Assembly: GCF_002863305.2 (NCBI RefSeq)
Contig: NZ_CP136962.1
Location: 62,001-126,000, forward strand
Length of the DNA: 64,000 nt
Reading direction: 5' to 3'
Source of the DNA: Neisseria perflava
Lineage (GTDB): Bacteria; Pseudomonadota; Gammaproteobacteria; Burkholderiales; Neisseriaceae
Under the pieces are notes generated by a model, which worked only from the letters and a program-made list of their open reading frames with translations, ran no database searches and had not been told where the DNA came from. Position 1 is the first letter of the stretch. Every line of letters starts with the position of its first letter. The position numbers were made by a program, and so were the translations under genes. Below, one piece after another: positions 19,401 through 27,124 of this stretch.

Positions 19401-20715
19401 CGGCGCCAATGGTCAAACCATTTACAAAGTGGCGACCGATAAAAATCTGAAAGTCGACAGCGTTACCGCAGGCGATACCGTGATGAATAATGACGGTGTG
19501 AAAGTTGGCGATGATGTTGCATTGAACAAAGACGGCTTGAAAGCAGGCGATGTGAACCTGACCAAAGCTGGCTTGAACAACGGCGGCAATAAGATTACCA
19601 ACGTTGCAGCCGGTACGGATGACACCGATGCAGTCAATGTTTCCCAACTGAAACAAGCTGCCGCTGCGTCTAAGACTGAAGTCGTTCAAGGTAAGAACAT
19701 CGTTGTGACTCAGAAAACAGGCGACAAGGGTCAAACTGTTTACGAGGTGGCAACCGATAAGGACTTGGATGTTGACAGCGTGAAAGCCGGCGATACCACA
19801 GTGAATACTGACGGTGTCAAAGTGGGTGACGATGTTGCATTAAACAAAGACGGCTTGAAAGCAGGCAAGGTAAACCTGACGAAAGACGGCTTGGATAATG
19901 CGGGCAACAAAGTAACCAACGTAGCGGATGGCGATCTCAATGCAAACAGCAAAGATGCCGTCAACGGCAGCCAGTTGTACGTAACCAACCAAAACGTAGC
20001 CAACAATGCTGCGACTATCGCCAAAGGCATTAACTTCGGCGGTACGACCGGCAGCAACAACTACGCGTTGGGTTCTACCATCAACGTCAAAGGCGACAGC
20101 AACATCATCAGCGAAACCGTTGCCGGTGGCGCTCAGCTGAAGTTGGCTGACGAGATCAGCGTGAAGACCGTGAATGCCGATACTTTCAAAGCAGGCGATA
20201 CTGTGATGAATAAAGACGGCGTGAAAGTCGGCGATAAAGTTGCGTTGAACAAAGACGGTCTGACCGCAGGCAATACCGTGGTCAACAACGACGGCGTAAC
20301 CATCGCTGCACCGACTGAAAACAATCCGAATAACCAAGTCAAATTGTCTCCTGTCGGTCTGAACAACGGCGGCCAACGCATTACCAATGTGGCTCCGGGT
20401 AAAGACGGTACAGACGCGGCAAACGTGAACCAGTTGATTGGTTTGGGTACCGAGTTGCAGAACAACATCAACCAAGTAGGTAAGAAAGCCTACGCGGGTG
20501 TGGCCGGTGCGATTGCCCAAGGCTCGATTCCGCAAGTAACCCGTCCGGGTGCGACCGGTATCGGTGTCGGCAGCGGCTACTATGGCGGCCAGTCTGCCAT
20601 GGCCATTGGCGTGTCTGCGATGAGCGACGGCGGCAACTGGATTGTCAAAGGCAACTTCTCGGCCAATACCGACGGTCATGTCGGTGTCGGTGCCGGTGCG
20701 CTGTATCAGTGGTAA
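10483..20715 (+). CDS. Giant trimeric autotransporter adhesin (YadA/Hia type)
   Basis: A 3410-residue surface adhesin of type Vc secretion. It opens with an ESPR-type extended signal peptide (MNKIFKVVWNRTIQSFVVTS, cleavage probably after SYA at residue 68). Head 1 (about 85-520) and head 2 (about 600-820) consist of 14-residue YadA-head repeats (xAxAIGxxAxA). Each ends in a neck (GYERQIINV near 543, GNERQIQNV near 843) with the DA(I/V)NGSQL motif. The stalk from about 1027 to 2747 is six modules of 305-310 residues, then a divergent stalk. The last ~95 residues (GKKAYAGVAGAIAQGSIPQV to ALYQW) are the YadA membrane anchor that trimerises into a 12-strand barrel. It is monocistronic and flanked by DUS terminators. 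Function as an adhesin is inferred from family; the ligand is unknown. Confidence 0.96.
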   Translation: MNKIFKVVWNRTIQSFVVTSELAKGRVKSSAEQNSTDVSAESGKNGIATVFRLTVISAALLGAGNSYAATAGRGQIAVDPPTSATAVSGATATGIGALSIGASANATANGAVAVGTSANATHNNSLAVGTNAKATQTHAVAMGADTSASSSYATAIGKSANAVSADSTALGADSKANGTQATAVGKNALANNTNTTALGNSAQAFGIGSMALGQSSTSRGQDGIAIGSGSQAAANAQNAIAIGTNAVGYQSESIAIGNSAQAQTGNTIAIGKSAVANSPASGNAASSAIALGADANATGLGTIAIGRASGVLSQNIMNVNVTHNNIAIGNTARVGDSSSSKITQSIAIGSGNRVDPQGRPEGAWAKGDQSIAVGGNVLANGNSSVAIGGDDLDSVGGTRYSGNATDKFIKYNEKGAKTGEYTLNGKSLRDIYKEMTGDTMNHGSYGNTIAGQGSVALGVQSNSSADLSLAIGTKSQATAFGGVALGTGAKATLLNSVALGTASKTDKEGQAYVQREIMGVTYTWAGGQTTDAGDVVSVGSKGYERQIINVSPGDISATSTDAINGSQLYGVLSAIERVRYFSVKSEEGKTDGTKNWNNDGAKATNSIAIGPNAATSTGATGSVSLGYNANVLGSSSVSVGPNATVTSGTVGAVALGSNANSRGTGSIAIGLNTENDRNYSIVVGAHSRANYENATVVGARATAQNNGTAMGYLSNAVGDDSVAIGHQAQTTQAYSIAIGKQANSSGLYSTAIGSSAQATGHSSFAGGNNAKATGSDSVALGNGATTTVGSSVALGNGAVGAANNFDATAKNASFKNDSGAVTNVSYAASSSAKTGAVSVGSTGNERQIQNVAAGRISATSTDAVNGSQLYTVMNNVGHNIQQNGTDKSRINNNGTVNYANGNLTTVAVTDGENASKVQINVTQGTLSVNNNGTVSAPTAGVATTGDVANAINNAKTTTKVEAGNNAHVNKTTSGKETTYTVSADKATVQVSNALNLTSNTTTASDGAVTTNYSIDLAQSTKDNIQKGVDAKTTVDNKGLTFNGDNGSTNIEKLGSTVTVAGDDNITTEAQDDKVTVKLNKNLVVNSVKAGDTTVNNDGVKVGDDVALTQDGVKAGDVKLTKDGLNNAGNKITNVAAGTDDTDAVNYGQLKETNANVAKGLNIAADNGSDDNVQLGETVAYRSSDRNIVTTVSDNQIDFKLAKDITVDSVTAGDSKLNSDGLTITGGPSVTKSGINAAGNKITNVAAGTDDADAVNYSQLKQQSAAARTEVAAGTNIKDVVKTTGANGQDIYTVNAKGTTASAGSDKLTVTAATDNASNVTDYSIDLAQDTKNDIQKGVDAKNTVDTKGLTFNGDSGSTNIEKLGSTVTVAGDDNITTEAQDDKVTVKLNKDLVVDSVKAGDTTVNNDGVKVAGGPSLTKSGIDAAGNKVTNVADGDLNANSKDAVNGSQLFATNQNVANNAANIAKGLNIAADNGNDDNVQLGETVAYRSSDRNIVTTVSDNQIDFKLAKDITVDSVTAGDSKLNSDGLTITGGPSVTKSGINAAGNKITNVAAGTDDADAVNYSQLKQQSAAARTEVAAGTNIKDVVKTTGANGQDVYTVNAKGTTASAGSDKVTVTASAADANNVTDYSIDLADSTKADIQKGVDAKTTVDTKGLTFNGDSGSTNIEKLGSTVTVAGDDNITTEAQDDKVTVKLNKDLVVDSVKAGDTTVNNDGVKVAGGPSLTKSGIDAAGNKVTNVADGDLNANSKDAVNGSQLFATNQNVANNAANIAKGINFGGTTGSNNYALGDTINVKGDSNIISETVAGGAQLKLAKDITVDSVTAGDSKLNTDGLTITGGPSVTKSGIHAAGNKITNVAAGTDDTDAVNYSQLKQQSAAARTEVAAGTNIKDVVKTTGANGQDIYTVNAKGTTASAGSSKLTVTAAEKADNVTDYSIDLADSTKDDIQKGVDAKNTVDTKGLTFNGDSGSTNIEKLGSTVTVAGDDNITTEAQDDKVTVKLNKDLVVDSVKAGDTTVNNDGVKVAGGPSLTKSGIDAAGNKVTNVDDGDLNANSKDAVNGSQLFATNQNVANNAATIAKGINFGGTTGSNNYALGDTINVKGDSNIISETVAGGAQLKLAKDITVDSVTAGDSKLNTDGLTITGGPSVTKSGIDAAGNKITNVAAGTDDTDAVNYSQLKQQSAAARTEVAAGTNIKDVVKTTGANGQDIYTVNAKGTTASAGSNKVTVTASAEDANNVTDYSIDLAQDTKDDIQKGVDAKTTVDTKGLTFNGDSGSTNVEKLGSTVTVAGDDNITTEAQDDKVTVKLNKDLVVDSVKAGDTTVNNDGVKVGDDVALTQDGVKAGDVKLTKDGLNNAGNKVTNVAAGTEDTDAVNYGQLKETNANVAKGLNIAADNGNDDNVQLGETVAYRSSDKNIVTTVSDNQIDFKLAKDITVDSVTAGDSKLNTDGLTITGGPSVTKSGIDAAGNKITNVAPGTDDTDAVNYSQLKQQSAAARTEVAAGTNIKDVVKTTGANGQDIYTVNAKGTTASAGSDKVTVTAAAENADNVTDYSIDLAQDTKDDIQKGVDAKTTVDTKGLTFNGDSGSTNVEKLGSTVTVAGDDNITTEAQDDKVTVKLNKDLVVDSVKAGDTTVNNDGVKVGDDVALTQDGVKAGDVKLTKDGLNNAGNKVTNVADGDLNANSKDAVNGSQLFATNQNVANNAANIAKGINFGGTTGSNNYALGDTINVKGDSNIISETVAGGAQLKLADVLNVGQAAPVKIDGDKGEVSGLSNTTLGGSDFAKGKRAATEEQLNAAQDQLVNVLGGNAANNGGNISMTDIGGTGENNIHDAIKAVNATANLPLTFGGDSGKDVERKPGTKLNIVGGQTDAAKLSDGNIGVVANGSDKLEVKLAKDLAVDSVKAGDTTVNTDGVKVGDVNLTKAGLNNGGNKITNVAAGTDDTDAVNVAQLNKAAAAAKTEVVQGDNIVVTQDVGANGQTIYKVATDKNLKVDSVTAGDTVMNNDGVKVGDDVALNKDGLKAGDVNLTKAGLNNGGNKITNVAAGTDDTDAVNVSQLKQAAAASKTEVVQGKNIVVTQKTGDKGQTVYEVATDKDLDVDSVKAGDTTVNTDGVKVGDDVALNKDGLKAGKVNLTKDGLDNAGNKVTNVADGDLNANSKDAVNGSQLYVTNQNVANNAATIAKGINFGGTTGSNNYALGSTINVKGDSNIISETVAGGAQLKLADEISVKTVNADTFKAGDTVMNKDGVKVGDKVALNKDGLTAGNTVVNNDGVTIAAPTENNPNNQVKLSPVGLNNGGQRITNVAPGKDGTDAANVNQLIGLGTELQNNINQVGKKAYAGVAGAIAQGSIPQVTRPGATGIGVGSGYYGGQSAMAIGVSAMSDGGNWIVKGNFSANTDGHVGVGAGALYQW
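13561..18725 (+). repeat. Six long mosaic repeat modules in the adhesin stalk
   Basis: Taking the codons for GVDAK as unit start, modules begin at 13561, 14491, 15415, 16330, 17248 and 18178, giving periods of 930, 924, 915, 918 and 930 bp, all multiples of three; the sixth is about 550 bp and then diverges. Each module combines alternative cassettes: VGDDVALTQDGVKAGDV or VAGGPSLTKSGIDAAG in the middle, and LNIAADNG...AYRSSD or INFGGTTGSNNYALGD later. Stretches of tens of bases are identical between modules, which points to recent recombination. Confidence 0.93.
14133..14144 (-). repeat. AG-DUS inside adhesin module 1
   Basis: The complete 12-mer (read here as TTCAGACGGCCT) lies in the codons for N-S-D-G-L. 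A second copy is at 15057-15068 in module 2. Modules 3-5 have TACAGACGGCCT at the same place (for example 15975-15986), which changes Ser to Thr and breaks the DUS. Confidence 0.9.
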
Positions 20716-20756
20716 GTTGGCAATGACAGGCAACTAGATTTGCTGCCTGAATAGGG

Positions 20757-20795
20757 AGGCCGTCTGAAATTTTAGGTTTCAGACGGCCTTTTTTT
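20757..20795 (+). terminator. DUS inverted-pair terminator of the adhesin gene
   Basis: AGGCCGTCTGAAA / TTTCAGACGGCCT with a 7-nt loop followed by seven T residues, 41 bp after the stop codon. Confidence 0.9.
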
Positions 20796-20870
20796 CTGAA
20801 AACACTTGAATTTAGGCTATCTGAAACGATATGCTTCATCTGTTTACCGAATAACCCCGAAAGAGAACAA

Positions 20871-23492
20871 ATGAGCAAAACCGTCCATTATTTGAAAGAC
20901 TACGCCGCGCCAGCGTACCGTATTCTGAAAACCGACCTGCATTTCGATATTTTAGAACCGCAAACCATCGTCAAATCCAGTCTGACCGTTCAACCTGAAA
21001 GAGTAGGGGAGCCATTGGTATTGGATGGTTCGGCAAAACTGCTGTCTGTGAAAGTAAACGGCCGGGCCGTAGATTATGTGCTGGAAGACGAAAAACTGAC
21101 GATTGCCGGCGTGCCGTCTGAAAACTTCACGCTGGAAGTGGAAACCGAAATTCTGCCTGCTGAGAACAAATCTTTGATGGGTCTGTATGCTTCCGGCGGC
21201 AACCTGTTCACCCAATGCGAACCGGAAGGTTTCCGCAAAATTACGTTCTACATCGACCGTCCGGATGTCATGTCTAAATTTACCACCACCATTGTTGCGG
21301 ATAAAAAACGCTATCCGGTGTTGCTGTCTAACGGCAATAAAATCGATGGCGGCGAGTTTTCAGACGGCCGTCATTGGGTGAAATGGGAAGACCCGTTTGC
21401 CAAGCCGAGCTATCTCTTTGCTTTGGTGGCAGGCGATTTGGCGGTAACGGAAGATTATTTTACGACCATGAGCGGCCGTAAGGTCAAAATCGAGTTCTAC
21501 ACTACTGAGACAGACAAACCTAAAGTCGGTTTTGCAGTAGAATCGTTGAAAAATGCGATGAAATGGGACGAAACGCGCTTCGGCTTGGAATACGACTTGG
21601 ATATTTTCATGGTCGTTGCCGTGGGCGATTTCAATATGGGCGCGATGGAAAACAAAGGTTTGAATATTTTCAACACCAAGTTCGTGCTGGCCAACAGCCG
21701 TACCGCGACCGATACCGACTTTGAAGGCATTGAATCTGTTGTCGGCCATGAATATTTCCACAACTGGACGGGCAACCGCGTGACCTGCCGTGATTGGTTT
21801 CAATTGTCGCTGAAAGAAGGTTTGACCGTATTCCGTGATCAAGAGTTTTCCGGCGACCGAGCCAGCCGCGTGGTACGCCGTATCGACAATGTCCGCATGC
21901 TGCGCCTGTTCCAATTCCCTGAAGATGCGGGCCCGACTGCGCATCCTGTCCGCCCGGCCAGCTATGAGGAGATGAACAACTTCTACACCATGACTGTCTA
22001 TGAAAAAGGTGCGGAAGTCGTGCGCATGTATCACACCTTGCTCGGAGAAGAGGGCTTCCAAAAAGGCATGAAGCTGTATTTCCAACGCCACGACGGTCAG
22101 GCGGTAACCTGTGATGATTTCCGTGCCGCAATGGCAGACGCAAACGGCATCAATCTTGATCAGTTTGCTTTGTGGTACAGCCAAGCCGGTACGCCGGTTT
22201 TAGATGCTCAAGGCCGTCTGAAAGATGGTGCGTTTGAATTGACCATCAAACAAACCATTCCGGCTACGCCCGATATGGCAGACAAACAGCCGATGATGAT
22301 TCCGGTCAAAACCGGTTTGCTAAATGAAAAAGGCGAAGCGGTTGAGTTTGAATATCAAGGCAAACGGGTGAAAGAGGCGGTTTTGGTATTGACTGAAGCG
22401 GAGCAGACTTTTGTGTTGGGCGGCGTCAATGAGCCGGTTATCCCGTCTCTGCTGCGAGATTTCTCTGCGCCGGTTACCCTGAACTATCCGTACAGCGAGC
22501 AAGAATTGGCGACTTTGCTGGCGGCAGATGAAAATGAGTTTGCACGCTGGGAAGCTGCTCAAACCTTGTACCATCGCGCCATTAATGCCAACCGTCAGGC
22601 ATTGGCGGAAGGCCATCCTTTACCGGAACACAAAGCATTGATGGATGCTTTGGCTTTGGTGGTTTCCGGTAATTTCGACCCGGCATTCCGTGCCATTTTG
22701 CTGCAAATGCCGTCTGAAACCGATGTATGGGCGGAAGAAGAAAATATTGACCCGATTCAAGTTCATCAAGCGCGCGAAGCCTTGCTCAATGCCGTTGCCG
22801 TCAAGTTCCTGCCTCAATGGCGTGAGTTGAATCGTCAGGCTGCCGAGCAAGAAAATCAGGCTGATGCCGCTGTTCGTTATGAATACAGCCCGGAATTGGC
22901 TGGCTGGCGTACTTTGCGCAATGCTTGCAGAGCATTTATCCTTCGTGCTGAAGCTGCGCATATCGAACACGTTGCGGAGAATTACGAAGCAATGGCGCAA
23001 AACATGACCCACGAGTGGGGTATCTTATCTGCAATCAACAGCAATGAAAGCGAAATCCGCGATCGTTTGTTGACGCAATTTGCCGATAAATTCGCCGATG
23101 ATGCCTTGGTAATGGATAAATACTTTGCCCTGATTGCTTCAAGTCGCCGCAAAGATACTTTACAGCAAGTTCAGACGGCCTTGAAACATCCTAAGTTCAG
23201 CATCGAAAACCCGAATAAAGCCCGTTCTTTGTTGATCAGCTTCAGCCGCAATATTCCGCATTTCCATGCAGAAGACGGCAGCGGCTACCGCTTTATAGCC
23301 GATAAAGTGATGGAAATCGACCGCTTTAACCCGCAAGTTGCCGCCCGACTGGTGCAGGCTTTCAACATATGCAACAAATTGGAAGCCAACCGAAAAGCCG
23401 TCATGACCAAAGAATTGCAACGCATCAATGCACAAGAAGGTTTGTCCAAAGATGTAGGCGAGATTGTCGGTAAGATTTTGAATGAAAAATAA
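20871..23492 (+). CDS. pepN: Aminopeptidase N (M1 family)
   Basis: An 873-residue cytoplasmic zinc exopeptidase that removes N-terminal residues from peptides. The exopeptidase motif GAMENKGLN lies at about 256-264 and the zinc site HEYFH at 293-297 with the downstream Glu at about 316 ([10 protein letters not shown]). The length and the N-terminus ([13 protein letters not shown]) match the gammaproteobacterial/neisserial PepN clan. An AT-dialect DUS (22707-22718) is read in frame as MPSE. It is preceded by GAAAGAGAAC and ends in a perfect palindromic DUS terminator. Confidence 0.97.
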   Translation: MSKTVHYLKDYAAPAYRILKTDLHFDILEPQTIVKSSLTVQPERVGEPLVLDGSAKLLSVKVNGRAVDYVLEDEKLTIAGVPSENFTLEVETEILPAENKSLMGLYASGGNLFTQCEPEGFRKITFYIDRPDVMSKFTTTIVADKKRYPVLLSNGNKIDGGEFSDGRHWVKWEDPFAKPSYLFALVAGDLAVTEDYFTTMSGRKVKIEFYTTETDKPKVGFAVESLKNAMKWDETRFGLEYDLDIFMVVAVGDFNMGAMENKGLNIFNTKFVLANSRTATDTDFEGIESVVGHEYFHNWTGNRVTCRDWFQLSLKEGLTVFRDQEFSGDRASRVVRRIDNVRMLRLFQFPEDAGPTAHPVRPASYEEMNNFYTMTVYEKGAEVVRMYHTLLGEEGFQKGMKLYFQRHDGQAVTCDDFRAAMADANGINLDQFALWYSQAGTPVLDAQGRLKDGAFELTIKQTIPATPDMADKQPMMIPVKTGLLNEKGEAVEFEYQGKRVKEAVLVLTEAEQTFVLGGVNEPVIPSLLRDFSAPVTLNYPYSEQELATLLAADENEFARWEAAQTLYHRAINANRQALAEGHPLPEHKALMDALALVVSGNFDPAFRAILLQMPSETDVWAEEENIDPIQVHQAREALLNAVAVKFLPQWRELNRQAAEQENQADAAVRYEYSPELAGWRTLRNACRAFILRAEAAHIEHVAENYEAMAQNMTHEWGILSAINSNESEIRDRLLTQFADKFADDALVMDKYFALIASSRRKDTLQQVQTALKHPKFSIENPNKARSLLISFSRNIPHFHAEDGSGYRFIADKVMEIDRFNPQVAARLVQAFNICNKLEANRKAVMTKELQRINAQEGLSKDVGEIVGKILNEK

Positions 23493-23534
23493 AGTTTGTC
23501 TGTTGAACTTATTGTAAATTGGGATAGATAGACT

Positions 23535-23572
23535 AAAGGCCGTCTGAAACCAATTGGTTTCAGACGGCCTTT
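23535..23572 (+). terminator. Perfectly palindromic DUS terminator of pepN
   Basis: A 38-bp perfect palindrome built from AAAGGCCGTCTGAAACC and its mirror around CAATTG, followed by TTTTTA. Loop and flanks are also symmetric, unlike most DUS pairs here. Confidence 0.88.
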
Positions 23573-23622
23573 TTATATATCAACACTTAAATTAATTTTC
23601 GTTGAGGGTAGGTAATGGGAAT

Positions 23623-23655
23623 AAAAAAAGAGCCTGCATAAAACAGGCTCTTTTT
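23623..23655 (-). terminator. Rho-independent terminator of the porin gene
   Basis: Stem AGAGCCTG / CAGGCTCT with loop CATAAAA, followed on the minus strand by CTTTTTTTAT; 17 bp after the porin stop codon. No DUS is used. Confidence 0.9.
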
Positions 23656-23671
23656 CATACTAATCCGAAGA

Positions 23672-24799
23672 TTAGAATTTGTGACGCAGGCCAACCAAAC
23701 CAGAGATGGTTTCAACTTTGTGAGGGCCAGACTCAGCACCACGCAACCAGCCGGCAGAAACCAGAGCAGTGGTGCGTTTAGAGAAGTCGTAGTCAGCACC
23801 AACGATAACTTGGTCGTATTGAGTGCCTTTCAGTTTTTCGCCGTCAACTTTAGCTTTGAAGCCGTGAGCGTAAGAAACGCGAGGAGTTACGTTACCGGCG
23901 CGGTAAGCGGCAGTAGCGGCAACTTCGATGGTTTCAGCAGGACGGCTGTCCAAGCCAGCAGCAGTACCGAATACTACGTTAGAAGCGTTAGTACCGGCAG
24001 CACGCATAGCAGAAGTTACAACACCGTTAGATTGGGCTTCAGCGTAGTCACCCAAAGTTTCCCAGTTTTTAGCGTATTGACCGGCTACAGATACGAACAG
24101 GTTGTTAGCATCGTAACCACCTACCAAGCGGTGTACGTGACCGTCTTTTTCAGAAACGGCGTTTTTACGGAAACCACCGGCGTATTGACCGAAGAAGCCA
24201 GAGTTTTCGTAGTTCAGGCCAGCGTAGTAAGTGTCACGGGTAGCGTCGTTGTGAGTGTATTTGTCAGAAGGGTTAGCGTTGTCGCGTGGAGTGTATTGTA
24301 CGCTTGCGCTGAAGCCTGAGAATACAGGGCTGTCGTAGCGTACAGAAACTGCACGTTCGTCAACACGGGTAAATACAGACATATTCAAAGCGCCGTTGCT
24401 GCTTTCCCATTGGTCAACATTGTCGCTAGAGTCTTTAACAGTAGAGTCCAGTTTACCAGCACGAACTTTACCGAAGCCACCTTCCAAACCGATGAAAGAT
24501 TCGCGAGAGGCCCACTCTTTGTCGCCACCGGCGATAGAAGTAGACTGTTCAACTTGCCAAATAGCATTCAGGTTGTTACCCAAGTGTTCGTGGCCTTTGA
24601 AGCCGATGCGTGAACCGAAGTCAGCGATTTCAGTAGCAGTTTTAGAGCTTTTCTCGTGACCCAGTTTAGCAGCAGTTTGTTCACCCAATTTTACTTTGGA
24701 TATTTCAACGCCAGCTTTAATTTGACCGTACAGAGTTACGTCAGCCATAGCTGCAACAGGCAGAGCCGCCAGAGTCAGGGCAATCAGAGATTTTTTCAT
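23672..24799 (-). CDS. porB: Major outer-membrane porin (neisserial PorB/PorA-type)
   Basis: A 375-residue precursor of a trimeric 16-strand beta-barrel porin. It has a signal peptide (MKKSLIALTLAALPVAAMA) and the mature start DVTLYGQIKAGVE, which is the hallmark of Neisseria porins. The segment FGSRIGFKGHEHLGNNLNAIWQVEQ and the C-terminal phenylalanine (GLRHKF) needed for BAM recognition are present. Codon use looks strongly biased, as in highly expressed genes. It is monocistronic with a good promoter and a non-DUS terminator. In commensals the single porin is usually equated with PorB; the gene symbol rests on that. Confidence 0.92.
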   Translation of the reverse strand: MKKSLIALTLAALPVAAMADVTLYGQIKAGVEISKVKLGEQTAAKLGHEKSSKTATEIADFGSRIGFKGHEHLGNNLNAIWQVEQSTSIAGGDKEWASRESFIGLEGGFGKVRAGKLDSTVKDSSDNVDQWESSNGALNMSVFTRVDERAVSVRYDSPVFSGFSASVQYTPRDNANPSDKYTHNDATRDTYYAGLNYENSGFFGQYAGGFRKNAVSEKDGHVHRLVGGYDANNLFVSVAGQYAKNWETLGDYAEAQSNGVVTSAMRAAGTNASNVVFGTAAGLDSRPAETIEVAATAAYRAGNVTPRVSYAHGFKAKVDGEKLKGTQYDQVIVGADYDFSKRTTALVSAGWLRGAESGPHKVETISGLVGLRHKF

Positions 24800-24885
24800 T
24801 GCTGTTTTCCTTTTTTAAGTGTGAAGAAGCGAGCATTCGTTCTTCTTATTACGATATCGTTCTGTTTCAACGATTCCATGACCAT

Positions 24886-24914
24886 AATATAAAGGTTATG
24901 GCTTAAGAAAACAA
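24886..24914 (-). promoter_or_regulatory. Sigma-70 promoter of the porin gene
   Basis: On the minus strand TTGTTT (24909-24914) and TATATT (24886-24891) are separated by exactly 17 bp, about 85 bp upstream of the start codon. The leader ends in AAAAAAGGAAAACAGC, a purine-rich ribosome site. Confidence 0.65.
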
Positions 24915-25137
24915 ATTTTCCTCTTGTTTTAGGCGTATTTTGTTGGGAAACGTTGTTTTTTGCAGACAGAGTAGGTATGGGAAATAGTCGTTTATTTCGT
25001 AATATGTTTTTCTAAAAGGAAATTTTAGGAGAATCATAAAAGACGGCTTATTGAGGTTTGAGTTTAAATGTTGTTTATATTGTTTTCAGACGGCCTTGTT
25101 GAGTGAGACTTATAGTGTATTGGGCCTGCAAATATAT

Positions 25138-25168
25138 AAAAAACCTGCCTGATTGCTCGGGCAGGTTT
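25138..25168 (-). terminator. Rho-independent terminator of ilvC
   Basis: Stem AAACCTGCC / GGCAGGTTT with a 10-nt loop, followed by TTTTTT on the minus strand, about 20 bp after the ilvC stop codon. Confidence 0.88.
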
Positions 25169-25187
25169 GATTTGCTGGAAAGACAGA

Positions 25188-26210
<1,023 letters not shown>

Positions 26211-26262
26211 TTAGTGTAAGAGGGTTCCGGACAATCCGGGTTGAGTTAAAAGTAATAAGGGG

Positions 26263-26556
26263 TTAAGCGGGGACTTGGTTCATCAAGACAATTTCCAATG
26301 CTTCGGTTTTTCCTTCGATGGATTTGACGAAGTTTTGGAAATGTTCGCTGGCATTGTGTTCGTCAATAGCTGCTTGGGATTTCCAGCTTTCTACGAATAC
26401 GAAATGGTTGGGTTTGCCAATTTCTTGGTGCAGGTCGTAGCTGATGTTGCCTTCTTCTGCACGGCTGGCTTTGACCAATTCTTTAAACTGCGCAGCCAGA
26501 TCCTCGGTGTATTCGGGTTTGACGGTAACTAATGCAACGATTTGGATGCTTGACAT
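26263..26556 (-). CDS. Antibiotic biosynthesis monooxygenase (ABM) domain protein
   Basis: A 97-residue single-domain protein of the ABM/YgiN type (IVALVTVKPEYTEDLAAQFKELV... EEGNISYDLHQEIGKPNHFVFVESWKSQAAIDEH). Family members are cofactor-free dimeric ferredoxin-like proteins acting on quinols or heme-like substrates; the substrate here is unknown. It sits between ilvN and ilvC on the same strand, 61 bp before ilvC, with a clear GGAG site at the start. Its position inside the branched-chain operon does not explain its function. Confidence 0.85.
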   Translation of the reverse strand: MSSIQIVALVTVKPEYTEDLAAQFKELVKASRAEEGNISYDLHQEIGKPNHFVFVESWKSQAAIDEHNASEHFQNFVKSIEGKTEALEIVLMNQVPA

Positions 26557-26574
26557 GTTTGTCTCCTACTGTTT

Positions 26575-26612
26575 TTCAGACGGCCTTTGTTGAAAGTAAA
26601 AGGCCGTCTGAA
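26575..26612. repeat. Outward-facing DUS inverted pair between ilvN and the ABM gene
   Basis: TTCAGACGGCCTTT and AAAGGCCGTCTGAA flank a 9-10-nt loop, in the opposite arrangement to the usual terminator pair. The stem is strong but no T-run follows on the minus strand, so it may only attenuate readthrough within the operon. Confidence 0.75.
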
Positions 26613-26622
26613 CGATACAGCG

Positions 26623-27114
26623 TTAAATTTTCAAAATACGCTCACCGCGGCCGATGCCGGCTGCGCCTGTGCGGACGGTTTCCAAAATTTGAGCACGACC
26701 GACTGTCTCGAGGAAAGAGTCGAGTTTTTCGGTAGAGCCTGTGATTTCGATGGTATAGCTGCGGTCTGTTACATCAATAACGCTGCCGCGGTAGATTTCG
26801 GTCAATCGCAGGAATTCGTCGCGGTCTTTGCCGACGGCGCGGACTTTTACCAACATCAGTTCGCGTTCGACAAAACGGCTTTCGTTCAAGTCAACCACTT
26901 TGACAACTTCAATCAGTTTGTTGAGTTGTTTGGTGATTTGCTCGATGACGTGCTCATCGCCGTGGGTAACAATGGTCATACGGGACAAGGTTTTGTCTTC
27001 GGTTGGGGCTACGGCCAGGGAGTCGATGTTGTAATCGCGTGCGGAGAACAAACCTACCACACGGCTCATCGCACCTGATTCATTTTCCATCAGAATAGAT
27101 AAGATATGTCGCAT
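26623..27114 (-). CDS. ilvN: Acetolactate synthase small (regulatory) subunit
   Basis: A 163-residue regulatory subunit (IlvN/IlvH family) that confers valine feedback on the catalytic subunit. The N-terminal ACT domain starts [29 protein letters not shown]-like (here [11 protein letters not shown]), followed by the C-terminal domain ([16 protein letters not shown]). I place the start at 27114, 10 bp after the ilvI stop and behind AAGGAGAAAG; an upstream in-frame extension overlaps ilvI and lacks family similarity. Confidence 0.96.
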   Translation of the reverse strand: [163 protein letters not shown]

Positions 27115-27124
27115 TTCTTTCTCC

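Larger units (their letters stand above)
24800..25187. other. Intergenic region between porin promoter and ilvC end
   Basis: It holds the porin promoter (listed), an AT-rich upstream region, a single AG-DUS at about 25084-25095 and the ilvC terminator. No gene is seen. Confidence 0.6.

Noticed and set aside
13399..20733. Many long minus-strand reading frames opposite the adhesin (up to about 400 codons)
   Set aside because: They repeat with the module period, are Val/Gly/Ala-rich shadows of the sense codons, and lack ribosome sites and any family similarity.
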